A stretch of 64,000 nt of DNA from Mariniflexile sp. TRM1-10 (GCF_003425985.1 NZ_CP022985.1:2578501-2642500); one strand, 5' to 3'; shown: positions 8,262 through 17,910, counted from the first letter of the stretch. The notes: generated by a model not told the origin, from the letters alone. Made by a program: numbers and translations.

Positions 8262-11200
8262 ATGAAAAAAACACTACTATTACTCTTGTTGATCCTAGTT
8301 GGGTTTCAAGGTTTTTCTCAAACAGCTGGAATTAGTTACCAAGCTGTGATTTTAAATCCAAATACAAAAGAGCTTCCAGGAGCAAATGCTCAAACCAATA
8401 TTTTAGCCAACAGTAAAATTTTTGTACAGTTTACTATTATTGATGATTTTAACAATCAAGAATATCAAGAATATCATCAAACAACCACAGATATCTATGG
8501 CATGGTAAACCTACTTATAGGACATGGTATAAAAAAAGGTTCTAATAATTTTGATGATATTATTTGGAACGGTTTTTCAAAAAAGTTGAAAGTAGACATT
8601 GATTTTTCGGGAAAAGGTAATGCCTACACACTATTAAGTGAGCAGGAATTAACCTTTATGCCACAACCAGCTCTTGTAGAAGATACAGAGGCAATCTTGA
8701 ACAATGCAGCAGATATCATAGCCGAACAGAATAGAGCCATTTTAGCGGAGTCTTTTTTACAGGCATCAATAGATGAAAACAAAACAAGTGCCGAAACAGC
8801 CATTATTATAAACTCTAATGCCTTAGCTTCAGAAGTAATAAGAGCCACTAATGCAGAAACAGCTATAGACAGTAAGTTGGTTACGGAAGTTGGTAATCTT
8901 ACAGTTGCTAATGCCGCTTTACAAACCAACATCGATGTAGTTCAGTCCGATGTAGATGCTAATAAAATAGCTGTTAACACAGCCATTGCCGCAGTTCAAT
9001 TAGACGTAGATGCGAATGAAGCCGCAAGTCTAGCCGCAGATACACTTTTACAAACAAATATCGATATGGTTCAGGCTGACGTAAATGCAAACGAGGCCGC
9101 TTCAAGTGCCGCAGACGCAACTTTGCAAACGAATATCAATGCGGTTCAGACCGATGTGGATGCCAATGAAACAGCTGCAAGCACAGCCATTGCAGCAGTT
9201 CAAACTGACGTTGATGCCAATGAAGCCACAAGCTTGGCAGCAGATACGGTTTTGCAAATGAATATCAATGCGGTTCAGGCCGATGTTGATGCTAATGAAA
9301 CTGCTACTAATAATGCTTTGGCTTTAAAGGCGAATATCGCCTCCCCAACATTTACGGGTACTGTTTCGGGAATCGATAAAACGATGGTAGGTTTGGGCAA
9401 TGTGGACAATACAAGTGATGCCAATAAACCGGTCTCAACAGCGGCCCAAACGGCATTGGATTTAAAGGTAGATAAAGTTAGTGGAGAACGTCTTATTAAT
9501 GCCGCTGAAATCATTAAACTTTCCAATCAATCGGGAACCAATACAGGCGACCAGGATTTGAGCAGCTATGCTACAAACTCGAATTTGGCTTTAAAGGCTG
9601 ACATCGCCTCCCCAACATTTACAGGTACTGTTTCGGGAATCGATAAAACGATGGTAGGCTTGGGCAATGTGGACAATACCAGCGATGCCAATAAACCGGT
9701 TTCTACGGCGACCCAAACGGCATTGGATTTAAAGGTGGATAAAGTTAGTGGAGAACGTCTTATTAATGCCGCTGAAATCACCAAACTTTCCAATCAATCG
9801 GGAACCAATACAGGCGACCAGGATTTGAGCAGCTATGCTACAAACTCGAATTTGGCTTTAAAGGCTGACATCGCCTCCCCAACATTTACGGGTACTGTTT
9901 CGGGAATCGATAAAACGATGGTAGGCTTGGGCAATGTGGACAATACAAGTGATGCCAATAAACCGGTCTCAACAGCGGCCCAAACGGCATTGGATTTAAA
10001 GGTAGATAAAGTTAGTGGAGAACGTCTTATTAATGCCGCTGAAATCACCAAACTTTCCAATCAATCGGGAACCAATACAGGCGACCAGGATTTGAGCAGC
10101 TATGCTACAAACTCGAATTTGGCTTTAAAGGCTGACATCGCCTCCCCAACATTTACGGGTACTGTTTCGGGAATCGATAAAACGATGGTAGGTTTGGGCA
10201 ATGTGGACAATACCAGCGATGCCAATAAACCGGTTTCTACGGCGACCCAAACGGCATTGGATTTAAAGGTAGATAAAGTTAGTGGAGAACGTCTTATTAA
10301 TGCCGCTGAAATCACCAAACTTTCCAATCAATCGGGAACCAATACAGGCGACCAGGATTTGAGCAGCTATGCTACAAACACGAATTTGGCTTTAAAGGCA
10401 GATATCGCTTCCCCAACATTTACGGGTACTGTTTCGGGAATCGATAAAACGATGGTAGGTTTGGGCAATGTGGACAATACCAGCGATGCCAATAAGCCGG
10501 TTTCTACGGCGACCCAAACGGCATTGGATTTAAAGGTAGATAAAGTTAGTGGAGAACGTCTTATTAATGCCGCTGAAATCACCAAACTTTCCAATCAATC
10601 GGGAACCAATACAGGCGACCAGGATTTGAGCAGCTATGCTACAAACACAAATTTAGCTTTAAAGGCAGATATCGCTTCCCCAACATTTACGGGTACTGTT
10701 TCGGGAATCGATAAAACGATGGTAGGTTTGGGCAATGTGGACAATACCAGCGATGCCAATAAGCCGGTCTCAACAGCGGCCCAAACGGCATTGGATTTAA
10801 AAGCGTCTTTAGCATCACCAACGTTAACCGGAACGCCATTGGCACCTACTGCCACAGCGGGAACCAGTACTACACAGATAGCGACAACAGCATTTGTAAC
10901 AGATGCTATCACTACTGCAAGCACACCGGACGCAAGTACAACGGTAAAAGGGAAGATTCAATTAGCGGGCGATTTGTCAGGAACGGCCGCCTTGCCATCA
11001 ATCGCTAATGATGCTGTAACTTCTGCAAAAATAGCAGATGGAACCATTGTAAATACAGATATTAATTCTTCAGCAGCCATAGCTTTTTCTAAATTGAATA
11101 TATCAAAAGCGGATATCGAAGGATTGGGTATTCCGGGAGAAGATACAGATACAACTTATAGTGCGGGAACAGGACTTACTTTGACCGGTACAACGTTGTC

Positions 11201-12467
11201 AATTGATTCAAATGTTGTAACAAGTAATTATTCGGGTGTAATAACAACTACGGGCTTCATTAAGTCTGGAGGAACAGCTTCTCAATTCTTGAAAGCTGAT
11301 GGGTCGGTTGATGCAACTTCATATGCGCCATTAGCTTCCCCAACCTTTACGGGTACGGTATCAGGGATAAGTGCCACGATGGTGGGGTTAGGAAACGTGG
11401 ACAATACTAGTGATGCCGATAAACCAGTTTCAACTGACACCCAAACGTCCTTAGATTTAAAAGCGCCTTTAGCGTCACCAACGTTAACGGGAACGCCATT
11501 GGCACCTACTGCCACAGCGGGAACCAGTACTACACAGATAGCCACAACGGAATTTGTAACTACTGCCACAACAGGGAAATTTGTAGACTTAACCACAAAT
11601 CAAACCATCGCAGGAATTAAAACCTTTAGTAGTGATATCACTGTAAATGGTGTTAAAATTGGACGAGGTGATGGTAATAATGGAGAGAATACGGCCGTTG
11701 GTAATGGGGCGTTAGGCACCGGTACAGGTTCAAGAAATTCTGCATTTGGTAATGGTGCCTTAAGAAGCTATTCTGGAACTGGTTTTGATAACAATACAAG
11801 TGTAGGGTATAGTAATTTGCCAGGCCTAACCACAGGGAGTGGAAACACGTCTGTGGGTGCAGAGTCCATGATGGGTTTGTCAATTGGTACCTCAAATACA
11901 TCGATAGGAAATCAATCTTTAATTAATACATCAGGTAACAATAATGTTGGTGTTGGAAAAAGTTCTGGAAGCACTATAACCACAGGTTCAAATAATACTA
12001 TTATAGGGACAGAGGCTAATGTTGCTACAAATAATCAAACAAATTCTACGGCAATTGGTTTTCAGGCTGTTGCTGCTGCAAATAATACTATTCAATTAGG
12101 AAATACGAATGTAACTTTAGTTAATACTAGTGGAGCTATAACATCAGGAGGTGGTATTACAGGAACCTCCATAGTTAAAGTAGGAGGTACTTCTTCAGAA
12201 TATTTAATGGCAGACGGTTCGGTTTCTACAGGTGCTTCACCAGTTAGGGAAGTAGCCGATGAATTTACGGCGACAGCATCTCAAAGTGGTTTTACTTTAA
12301 CACAAACCCCTTCAGTTAATAGTAAGGTTAAAATGTATGTTAATGGTATAAGAATAAGCAATACAGCTTATAGCACAAGCGGAACTACTTTGACTTACAT
12401 ACCGGCAAATAATGGTGGATATAATCTGTCTTTAAATGATAGAATTCAATTTGACTATTATTATTAA
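8262..12467 (+). CDS. Giant repetitive surface-fibre protein, phage-tail/YadA-head-like
   Basis: A 1401-residue secreted protein. It has a signal peptide (about 1-20, ending FQGFSQ) and a conserved N-terminal domain beginning AGISYQAVILNPNTKELPGA (about 21-130). A coiled-coil region of AAVQTDVDANEA-type repeats follows (about 215-350). Next come five 89-residue repeats and a sixth half-repeat (about 355-846), each containing SPTFTGTVSGIDKTMVGLGN, a phrase typical of phage tail fibres. Two copies of a TLTGTPLAPTATAGTSTTQI module come at about 850 and 1070. A YadA-head-like left-handed roll (NTSVGAESMMGLSIGTSNTS) occupies about 1140-1285. The tip domain (KMYVNGIRISNTAYSTSG) resembles phage receptor-binding ends. 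There is no T9SS sorting domain, so the export route is unclear. Confidence 0.88.
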   Translation: MKKTLLLLLLILVGFQGFSQTAGISYQAVILNPNTKELPGANAQTNILANSKIFVQFTIIDDFNNQEYQEYHQTTTDIYGMVNLLIGHGIKKGSNNFDDIIWNGFSKKLKVDIDFSGKGNAYTLLSEQELTFMPQPALVEDTEAILNNAADIIAEQNRAILAESFLQASIDENKTSAETAIIINSNALASEVIRATNAETAIDSKLVTEVGNLTVANAALQTNIDVVQSDVDANKIAVNTAIAAVQLDVDANEAASLAADTLLQTNIDMVQADVNANEAASSAADATLQTNINAVQTDVDANETAASTAIAAVQTDVDANEATSLAADTVLQMNINAVQADVDANETATNNALALKANIASPTFTGTVSGIDKTMVGLGNVDNTSDANKPVSTAAQTALDLKVDKVSGERLINAAEIIKLSNQSGTNTGDQDLSSYATNSNLALKADIASPTFTGTVSGIDKTMVGLGNVDNTSDANKPVSTATQTALDLKVDKVSGERLINAAEITKLSNQSGTNTGDQDLSSYATNSNLALKADIASPTFTGTVSGIDKTMVGLGNVDNTSDANKPVSTAAQTALDLKVDKVSGERLINAAEITKLSNQSGTNTGDQDLSSYATNSNLALKADIASPTFTGTVSGIDKTMVGLGNVDNTSDANKPVSTATQTALDLKVDKVSGERLINAAEITKLSNQSGTNTGDQDLSSYATNTNLALKADIASPTFTGTVSGIDKTMVGLGNVDNTSDANKPVSTATQTALDLKVDKVSGERLINAAEITKLSNQSGTNTGDQDLSSYATNTNLALKADIASPTFTGTVSGIDKTMVGLGNVDNTSDANKPVSTAAQTALDLKASLASPTLTGTPLAPTATAGTSTTQIATTAFVTDAITTASTPDASTTVKGKIQLAGDLSGTAALPSIANDAVTSAKIADGTIVNTDINSSAAIAFSKLNISKADIEGLGIPGEDTDTTYSAGTGLTLTGTTLSIDSNVVTSNYSGVITTTGFIKSGGTASQFLKADGSVDATSYAPLASPTFTGTVSGISATMVGLGNVDNTSDADKPVSTDTQTSLDLKAPLASPTLTGTPLAPTATAGTSTTQIATTEFVTTATTGKFVDLTTNQTIAGIKTFSSDITVNGVKIGRGDGNNGENTAVGNGALGTGTGSRNSAFGNGALRSYSGTGFDNNTSVGYSNLPGLTTGSGNTSVGAESMMGLSIGTSNTSIGNQSLINTSGNNNVGVGKSSGSTITTGSNNTIIGTEANVATNNQTNSTAIGFQAVAAANNTIQLGNTNVTLVNTSGAITSGGGITGTSIVKVGGTSSEYLMADGSVSTGASPVREVADEFTATASQSGFTLTQTPSVNSKVKMYVNGIRISNTAYSTSGTTLTYIPANNGGYNLSLNDRIQFDYYY
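9325..10800 (+). repeat. 267-bp tandem repeats in the fibre gene (five full, one partial)
   Basis: Copies start near 9337, 9604, 9871, 10138, 10405 and 10672, with an exact period of 267 bases (89 codons). Copies differ by only a few bases, for example GCGGCC against GCGACC and AACTCG against AACACG. A seventh, clearly diverged half-copy lies at about 11335-11460. Near-identity at silent positions points to recent duplication or ongoing homogenisation. Confidence 0.93.
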
Positions 12468-12505
12468 AACAATAGAATTTTCCACGATGAACAAAATTTT
12501 CTACA

Positions 12506-14536
12506 ATGAATAAATATATTATTATAACTTTCTTTATAACGCTAAGTAGTTTTTCACAAACTATTGTTACTAGTTTGAGTGATGATGGAAGCCCAGGAAC
12601 CCTTCGGCATGCTATTCTGAATACTGCCGTAGGTGGTACAATTGTTTTCGATTCAAGTGTTGATGGAGGAACACTTACGTTAACAGCAGATTTGCCAAAC
12701 ATTACTCAAAATTTAACAATAATTGGTAATGGAGTTAGTAATTTGACGATCTCAGGTGTGGGATTATATAATATGTTTCAAGTTTCTGGAGGTGCTCAAT
12801 TAACTATTTCAGGTATTACTTTTAGTAATAATAAAAGCAATAATGGTTCAATTTTTAGAGCTGATAATACTAATTCTTCGGTAATTGCCGATTCAATAAA
12901 TGTAACGGGAAATTCAAATAGTTATGCGTTTTATACTAATAATCCTTCTACCATAACAATTACAAATTCTACATTTACTAATAATAGTGGAATATTATTT
13001 GGAAGTGATCATGGTTCCACACCAAGTACAACGTCTGATATAGAAACGGATTATACTAATAGAATAGTTGTTACAGGATGTACATTTTCTTTTAATACGG
13101 GAACTATTTTTAGAACAGAAAGATTTGTTAAAATTGACGATTGTATTTTTAATAATAATACAAGTCAAATAGGACAATTTAGAGGATTAAATAGATATCA
13201 AGTATTAAATTCGACATTTTCTAATAATACAGGATCTACTTTGTTTTCATTTTCATCAAATATTTCATCAGGTTGGGGTTTAGCTACTTTGGGCACGAAT
13301 CATCATTTATTTGATGGTAATACTTTTACAGGAAATATAGGTACGGTTATTAATACGGGAACCACAAATGAACAGAGTAAAACGACTATATCTAATAATA
13401 TTTTTGCAAGTAATGGTGCCAATTGGACTGGTAGTCCTGCAATAGAATTTAATAATACAATTTATCCAACAGTATCTGCGCCTACTACAATCTCAGGAGC
13501 TACTGATATTTGCAATGGAAGCAGTACAATATTAACATCTTCTGGAGGTAGTACGGATATAAATGTAGTCGATGTATGGTATGCTGATACATGTGGCGGG
13601 GAAGCTTTTTCACAAGGTTGGGACACACAGTCTTATGACACAGTGGCTACTACAGTTAATTCCGTAGTCAACGGTATATTAAATGTGACTACGACTTCAA
13701 CAGATCCAATGATCAATATGTTTAATCTAGGGAGTTTCGACCCTTCAGTATATAGTTATATAAACATTAGGTATAAGGTGGTCTCAGGAACTGCTGGGGA
13801 AGCTCAGATTTTCTTTTTAAATTCAGCAATAACCACTCCTAATGGTGGATATTATTTAAACACAACGTTGATATCCGATAATACTTGGCATATTGCGACC
13901 CTTGATATGTCGGCACATGCCAATTGGATGGACAGTAATATAACAGGTTGGCGATTTGACTATGCAACCGCTAGTGGCGCAACTTTAGATATTGATTTTA
14001 TCGAATTAGGATCCAGTCCCATTGTGGGAACAGGATCAACAATTACCGTAACTCCTAACGCAGATACCTCTTATTATGTTAAAAGAAAAGGGCCGTATGC
14101 CAATACGGCTTGTACTTCACAATTGGTAACCGTAAATCCGCTCCCTGCACCAACTTTTACCACACAAGCAGAAATAACGACAGCGATTAATTCGAATGTG
14201 ACTTATACAACGGAAGCCGGTCAATCAAATTATGTTTGGACAATTCCAGGCGTTTTAAATACCGATTATTCAATCACTTCCGGAGGTACAATTACAGATC
14301 ATTCCGTTGTCTTAAAATGGTTGACAAATGGGAGTAAAACTATTACAGTCAATTATACCAATTCCAATAATTGTTCGGCATCTGAAGCAACATCATCTAC
14401 GTCAACAAATGTATTGTATGCAATAATTAATAAAAATGGAGGGATTTCCATTGAATATTCCGAAGCAGTAAATGAAAAAGGGGAGATAGGTTCTGGAAAT
14501 GGGGTGAATAAAAACGGTAAACTTTTGGGGGAATAA
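12506..14536 (+). CDS. Secreted parallel beta-helix protein with carbohydrate-binding-like and Ig-like domains
   Basis: A 676-residue protein with a signal peptide (about 1-17, ending SFSQ). The opening block DDGSPGTLRHAILNTAVGGT is typical of secreted beta-helix proteins. Asn/Thr/Ser-rich beta-helix rungs follow (about 60-310, with recurring FTNNSGILF-like turns). After that come a Cys-containing jelly-roll-like domain (about 330-510, DVWYADTCGGEAFSQGW) and an Ig/PKD-like domain (about 545-625). The C-terminus (INKNGGISIEYSEAVNEKGE to KNGKLLGE) is not a T9SS sorting domain. The gene starts 39 bases after the fibre gene and is probably cotranscribed. The function is probably surface adhesion or glycan binding, but this is not established. 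Confidence 0.8.
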   Translation: MNKYIIITFFITLSSFSQTIVTSLSDDGSPGTLRHAILNTAVGGTIVFDSSVDGGTLTLTADLPNITQNLTIIGNGVSNLTISGVGLYNMFQVSGGAQLTISGITFSNNKSNNGSIFRADNTNSSVIADSINVTGNSNSYAFYTNNPSTITITNSTFTNNSGILFGSDHGSTPSTTSDIETDYTNRIVVTGCTFSFNTGTIFRTERFVKIDDCIFNNNTSQIGQFRGLNRYQVLNSTFSNNTGSTLFSFSSNISSGWGLATLGTNHHLFDGNTFTGNIGTVINTGTTNEQSKTTISNNIFASNGANWTGSPAIEFNNTIYPTVSAPTTISGATDICNGSSTILTSSGGSTDINVVDVWYADTCGGEAFSQGWDTQSYDTVATTVNSVVNGILNVTTTSTDPMINMFNLGSFDPSVYSYINIRYKVVSGTAGEAQIFFLNSAITTPNGGYYLNTTLISDNTWHIATLDMSAHANWMDSNITGWRFDYATASGATLDIDFIELGSSPIVGTGSTITVTPNADTSYYVKRKGPYANTACTSQLVTVNPLPAPTFTTQAEITTAINSNVTYTTEAGQSNYVWTIPGVLNTDYSITSGGTITDHSVVLKWLTNGSKTITVNYTNSNNCSASEATSSTSTNVLYAIINKNGGISIEYSEAVNEKGEIGSGNGVNKNGKLLGE

Positions 14537-14823
14537 CAGATTGAAAAAAGTTTAAACCACTTCATTAATTATCAGTACAGCAGTAATAAATATGAATCGG
14601 ATATATAGCAAGGATCATTACCAAGAAAACTAAGGGATGCATGGTTTTCTACTTGGATAAGATAGAAAATTGATTTATAAAAAATGTTTTTTCAATAAAA
14701 TGACATCTTTCCTTTTAAAAAAACTATTCTTGTTCTAATTCAATTTGTTTTTGTAAATTATGATAGAATTTAAATAGTTGAGGGTTTGATTTTTAAAGAA
14801 GAAATTCTAAGTTTAAGTTGTTG

Positions 14824-14860
14824 AAAAGGTTGTTCTAATAAGGGCAGCCTTTTCGTTTTC
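14824..14860 (+). terminator. Candidate terminator hairpin 1
   Basis: A ten-pair stem (two G-T pairs) with an 8-10 base loop is followed by TTTTCGTTTTC. It lies about 290 bases after the beta-helix gene. A second copy of similar sequence follows at 15176. Confidence 0.45.
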
Positions 14861-15175
14861 TTTTACATGGGTTTTCTTGAAAGCTATTTCATTTGTATGA
14901 AAAGCAAGGGTTTTTCCAGTTGAAATGATTTTATTAATTCAATTTTACATTTACTGATTTGCTTAAATTCTTATTGATTGATTTAAATCCCATCCTTATG
15001 CAATTGGTTAGCCAAATTATATGTGTTTTTATGTATAGATTTACATTGCTATTATTGTAAAAGCTATTAGTAAAGCTTACTCTATTTATAGGGATTTTTT
15101 GTTTATATATTTTGTATTAGAATCAATTATTGGGGGCAATAATTTTTTAAGGAAGTGATTCTAATACGTGTAGAT

Positions 15176-15215
15176 AAGGCTGTCTTAATTAAGGACGGCC
15201 TTTTCTGTTTTCTAA
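15176..15215 (+). terminator. Candidate terminator hairpin 2
   Basis: The stem AAGGCTGTC / GACGGCCTT (one G-T pair) closes TTAATTAAG and is followed by TTCTGTTTT. It lies about 110 bases before the lipoprotein gene, so it could also act as a leader structure. Confidence 0.45.
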
Positions 15216-15310
15216 CATACTAGTTTTTAAAAAATACGCAATTCGTCGTATTGATTTCATTTTAATAAAACTGCAATTTTGTGATGCTATTAATCATAAA
15301 ATAATTTAAA

Positions 15311-15823
15311 ATGAAAAAACTAAAACAATTAGTATTATTACTAACAACAGTATCATTAATTACATTTTTATCATGCTCAACTAGCGATGATGGAGGTAAA
15401 AATGGTACAGCAGCATCAGGAACTATTACAGCCAAAGTTGATGGCAAAGAATTCACTTCTTTAAAGATAACCTCACAAGCAAGTGTTGTAACCGTAGGGG
15501 AACAAACAACAATTACACTACAGGGCAATACATCTTCGCAAGCCATAAACATGATTATTAATGGATATGATGGTGTTGGAACTTATCAACTTTCAGATAA
15601 TAACGTGTTTATTATTGCTTCTTATACAGAGCCCAATATTAATAATCCTTTAGATTCTAAAATTTGGTCTGCTCCATATCAAGATTCAGGGATTGTTGGA
15701 GAGATTAAAATATCTGAAGAAACAGATACAAACATTATAGGCACGTTCAGTTTTACCTGTAAAAATTCAAATGACGGAACAACAAAGAATATCACGGATG
15801 GATCATTCAATCTTGAAAAGTAA
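15311..15823 (+). CDS. DUF6252-like lipoprotein
   Basis: A 170-residue lipoprotein. The signal peptide ends in a lipobox (LITFLSC, Cys at about residue 22) and is followed by a Ser/Asp/Gly-rich linker. A compact beta domain follows (SGTITAKVDGKEFTSLKIT ... GVGTYQLSDNNVFIIASYT ... IIGTFSFTCKNSNDGTTKNI). The order of segments, with a buried xxKVDGKxF start and a late GTFSFT strand, matches the DUF6252 type of Bacteroidota lipoproteins. The role is unknown. It lies 33 bases before the propeller gene and is likely in one operon with it. Confidence 0.78.
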   Translation: MKKLKQLVLLLTTVSLITFLSCSTSDDGGKNGTAASGTITAKVDGKEFTSLKITSQASVVTVGEQTTITLQGNTSSQAINMIINGYDGVGTYQLSDNNVFIIASYTEPNINNPLDSKIWSAPYQDSGIVGEIKISEETDTNIIGTFSFTCKNSNDGTTKNITDGSFNLEK

Positions 15824-15856
15824 ACATTTAACTTAATTAACCAAACAAAATCAACA

Positions 15857-17767
15857 ATGAGAAAATTAAATCAATTTGTATTACTATTAGTAGGGATTCT
15901 AATGGTAAACGTAGCACCAGCCCAAAAAGCAGAAACTCCAGAACAAACTTACGATTTAGGATCAAGTATTAATGAAATGACACTAACCGTTGGAGGCATA
16001 TTGGTTGCTGCAACCAACGAAGGGTTGGTGGGGATTGACCCCAAACAAAACACCCCTGTATTTACTTTTAATAATTTCGGAAAATTAAAACCGGAGGAAA
16101 CAGATTTTATACCTGCATCACCATATATTGTGGTTTCTCAAGGTGCTGATTCAAAGTTTGCAGGCTTAACAAAAACAAAACGAGCTGTTATAAATTATAT
16201 AACAGGAAAGACTATTTTTAATTCTGAAACCGATAATTGGAATCAAATTTATACCTGTAACATCGTATTGCCACAAAACAAATTAATAATTAGTGGTATT
16301 CAAAAGGAAGGCGATAAGTTTGAAAAAATGACTCCCAAAGTAGCCGTGTACGATTTAAGTACACAAAAACTAGACTATAGCTTCTTTTTAGATAAACCGG
16401 GAAGAGTAGGTCTTGCCAAAGATTTTAGCGTAACAGGTGTGCCTTTATTGTTAAAAGAAATTTTAATAATACCAACAGCTCAAGGATTAATTGCAAAAAA
16501 GCACAATGGCGATGATTTATGGGAATGTAAAATTAAAGGTGTTAACTGGATGGTTGCCGACAAAACCGAAAAAGAAATTTATGGTTTTGAAACTACTGTT
16601 AATGGAAAAAACACACGAATTCATAAAATAGGAAGCAATGGTGCCGAACTATGGAAAGATGACAGAAAAGTACAAGGAAATGTATCTAATTTTCAAATTT
16701 TACCACAAGGAATAGCTGTGGTTAGCGATAAAAGTTCTGGAGGCAGCTCTAGTGTGTTTGCTACAAGTGACGAATCTGAAATTGCTTTTTTAAGTGCTTC
16801 TACGGGTGAAGATTTATGGCAAAAATCTCCAAAAACAAAAGGTTATGTACAGCATTTTTATGTACAGGATGATGGTATTTTATTTGGTATTCAACAAGGA
16901 GGGATTAATAAAATTTCGTTTGATGGAAAAACATTATTCAAAAAGCCTTTAAAAACGGGAGCAAACATTATGGTTATGGCAGAGTCTCCACAGGGGTTAA
17001 TTTATATTACGGGTGAAGATGCCAATATTGTAGATTTAAAAACAGGCGACCAAGTATGGAACAAGCCATTGAAATATAAAAATTCGGCTGCAGTAGCTTC
17101 AACTTTCGACAGTGCAAAAAATAGATATCTAATTGCTGCCGATGGCGATGTTTATGCCATTGATGCCAACTCTGGAGATGTCACTGAATTTGCAAAAGTG
17201 AAGTTTGATGAAAAAGAAGTTGCCAATACTATGCAAATGAGAAATGGTAACATTTTTTTAAGCGCTTCTCAAAATGTAGCCTTACTAGATAGTGATGGAA
17301 ACCAAGTATATCACGAATATTATAAATCGCCTTCTCAAAGTGGTTTTGTAAAAGTATTATCTGGAGCGTTGGCCGTAGCCTCAACAGGATTAGCAATGGC
17401 TCATGCTGCTAAAGCAGGTATGAATAGAACCAATAGTTATGGAAGTTCTAATGATTTAGGCAACTATAACGACTACGGAAAAGAAAACAAAAGGGCTTCC
17501 GATATGTTTGCATCTATAGGAGATGCTGCGTTTGATGTGATGTCAAAACGTTTTAAAGCAACAGCAGCGACCGAGAATGCCCAATTTATTTTAACAAAAC
17601 TTGATGCGGGTGTTGGATTGGTAAAAGTTAATAAAGATACAGGCAAAGTAGATAAAGAAATTGTGCTTAAAGATAAAAAGCCAGAATACCAAGTAGATGA
17701 GGTTGCAGGAATTTTATATTACAAAGCCAATGACAAGACAATTTACGCTTATAATCTTCAAAAATAA
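15857..17767 (+). CDS. Secreted PQQ-like beta-propeller protein with an Ala-rich insert
   Basis: A 636-residue protein with a signal peptide (about 1-22, ending APAQ). Repeated propeller-blade signatures include ATNEGLVGIDPKQN, TAQGLIAKKHNGDDLWECK, TGEDLWQKSP, TGDQVWNKP and the closing GILYYKANDKTIYAYNLQK. No PQQ-binding dehydrogenase residues were recognised, so it is probably a non-enzymatic propeller. At about residues 500-575 the propeller is interrupted by a hydrophobic Ala-rich helix (LSGALAVASTGLAMAHAAKA) and a Gly/Asn/Ser-rich segment. This is unusual for a soluble propeller and could be a membrane-interacting hairpin. Confidence 0.82.
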   Translation: MRKLNQFVLLLVGILMVNVAPAQKAETPEQTYDLGSSINEMTLTVGGILVAATNEGLVGIDPKQNTPVFTFNNFGKLKPEETDFIPASPYIVVSQGADSKFAGLTKTKRAVINYITGKTIFNSETDNWNQIYTCNIVLPQNKLIISGIQKEGDKFEKMTPKVAVYDLSTQKLDYSFFLDKPGRVGLAKDFSVTGVPLLLKEILIIPTAQGLIAKKHNGDDLWECKIKGVNWMVADKTEKEIYGFETTVNGKNTRIHKIGSNGAELWKDDRKVQGNVSNFQILPQGIAVVSDKSSGGSSSVFATSDESEIAFLSASTGEDLWQKSPKTKGYVQHFYVQDDGILFGIQQGGINKISFDGKTLFKKPLKTGANIMVMAESPQGLIYITGEDANIVDLKTGDQVWNKPLKYKNSAAVASTFDSAKNRYLIAADGDVYAIDANSGDVTEFAKVKFDEKEVANTMQMRNGNIFLSASQNVALLDSDGNQVYHEYYKSPSQSGFVKVLSGALAVASTGLAMAHAAKAGMNRTNSYGSSNDLGNYNDYGKENKRASDMFASIGDAAFDVMSKRFKATAATENAQFILTKLDAGVGLVKVNKDTGKVDKEIVLKDKKPEYQVDEVAGILYYKANDKTIYAYNLQK

Positions 17768-17910
17768 ATCTTGTTGTTGAGATTTGTTCGATTAGGCGTG
17801 ATAAATTATATTATTGCGCTTAATCTTTTTTAATAACATTTTATCGAAAAATTAATTGAGGTTCAAGTTATTAAGTTAAATTTAATATGCTATTAATCAG
17901 TTCAAATAAA

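Larger units (their letters stand above)
14537..15310. other. Long intergenic region with two similar hairpins
   Basis: This 774-base AT-rich stretch has no supported gene. It contains two similar hairpin modules with T-rich tails, at 14824-14853 (stem AAAAGGTTGT / GCAGCCTTTT) and 15176-15202 (stem AAGGCTGTC / GACGGCCTT). The TTACTGATTTGCTTAAAT word shared with the region upstream of the fibre locus is at 14951-14968. Confidence 0.6.

Noticed and set aside
9325..10800. Regular repeats considered as a CRISPR array
   Set aside because: Repeat units are 267 bases with no unique spacers and are in-frame coding sequence.
9275..10924. Series of minus-strand open frames of 75-96 codons with the same period as the fibre repeats
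   Set aside because: They are exact mirror shadows of the 267-base repeats of the fibre gene; the repeats have no stops on the opposite strand, so open frames recur.
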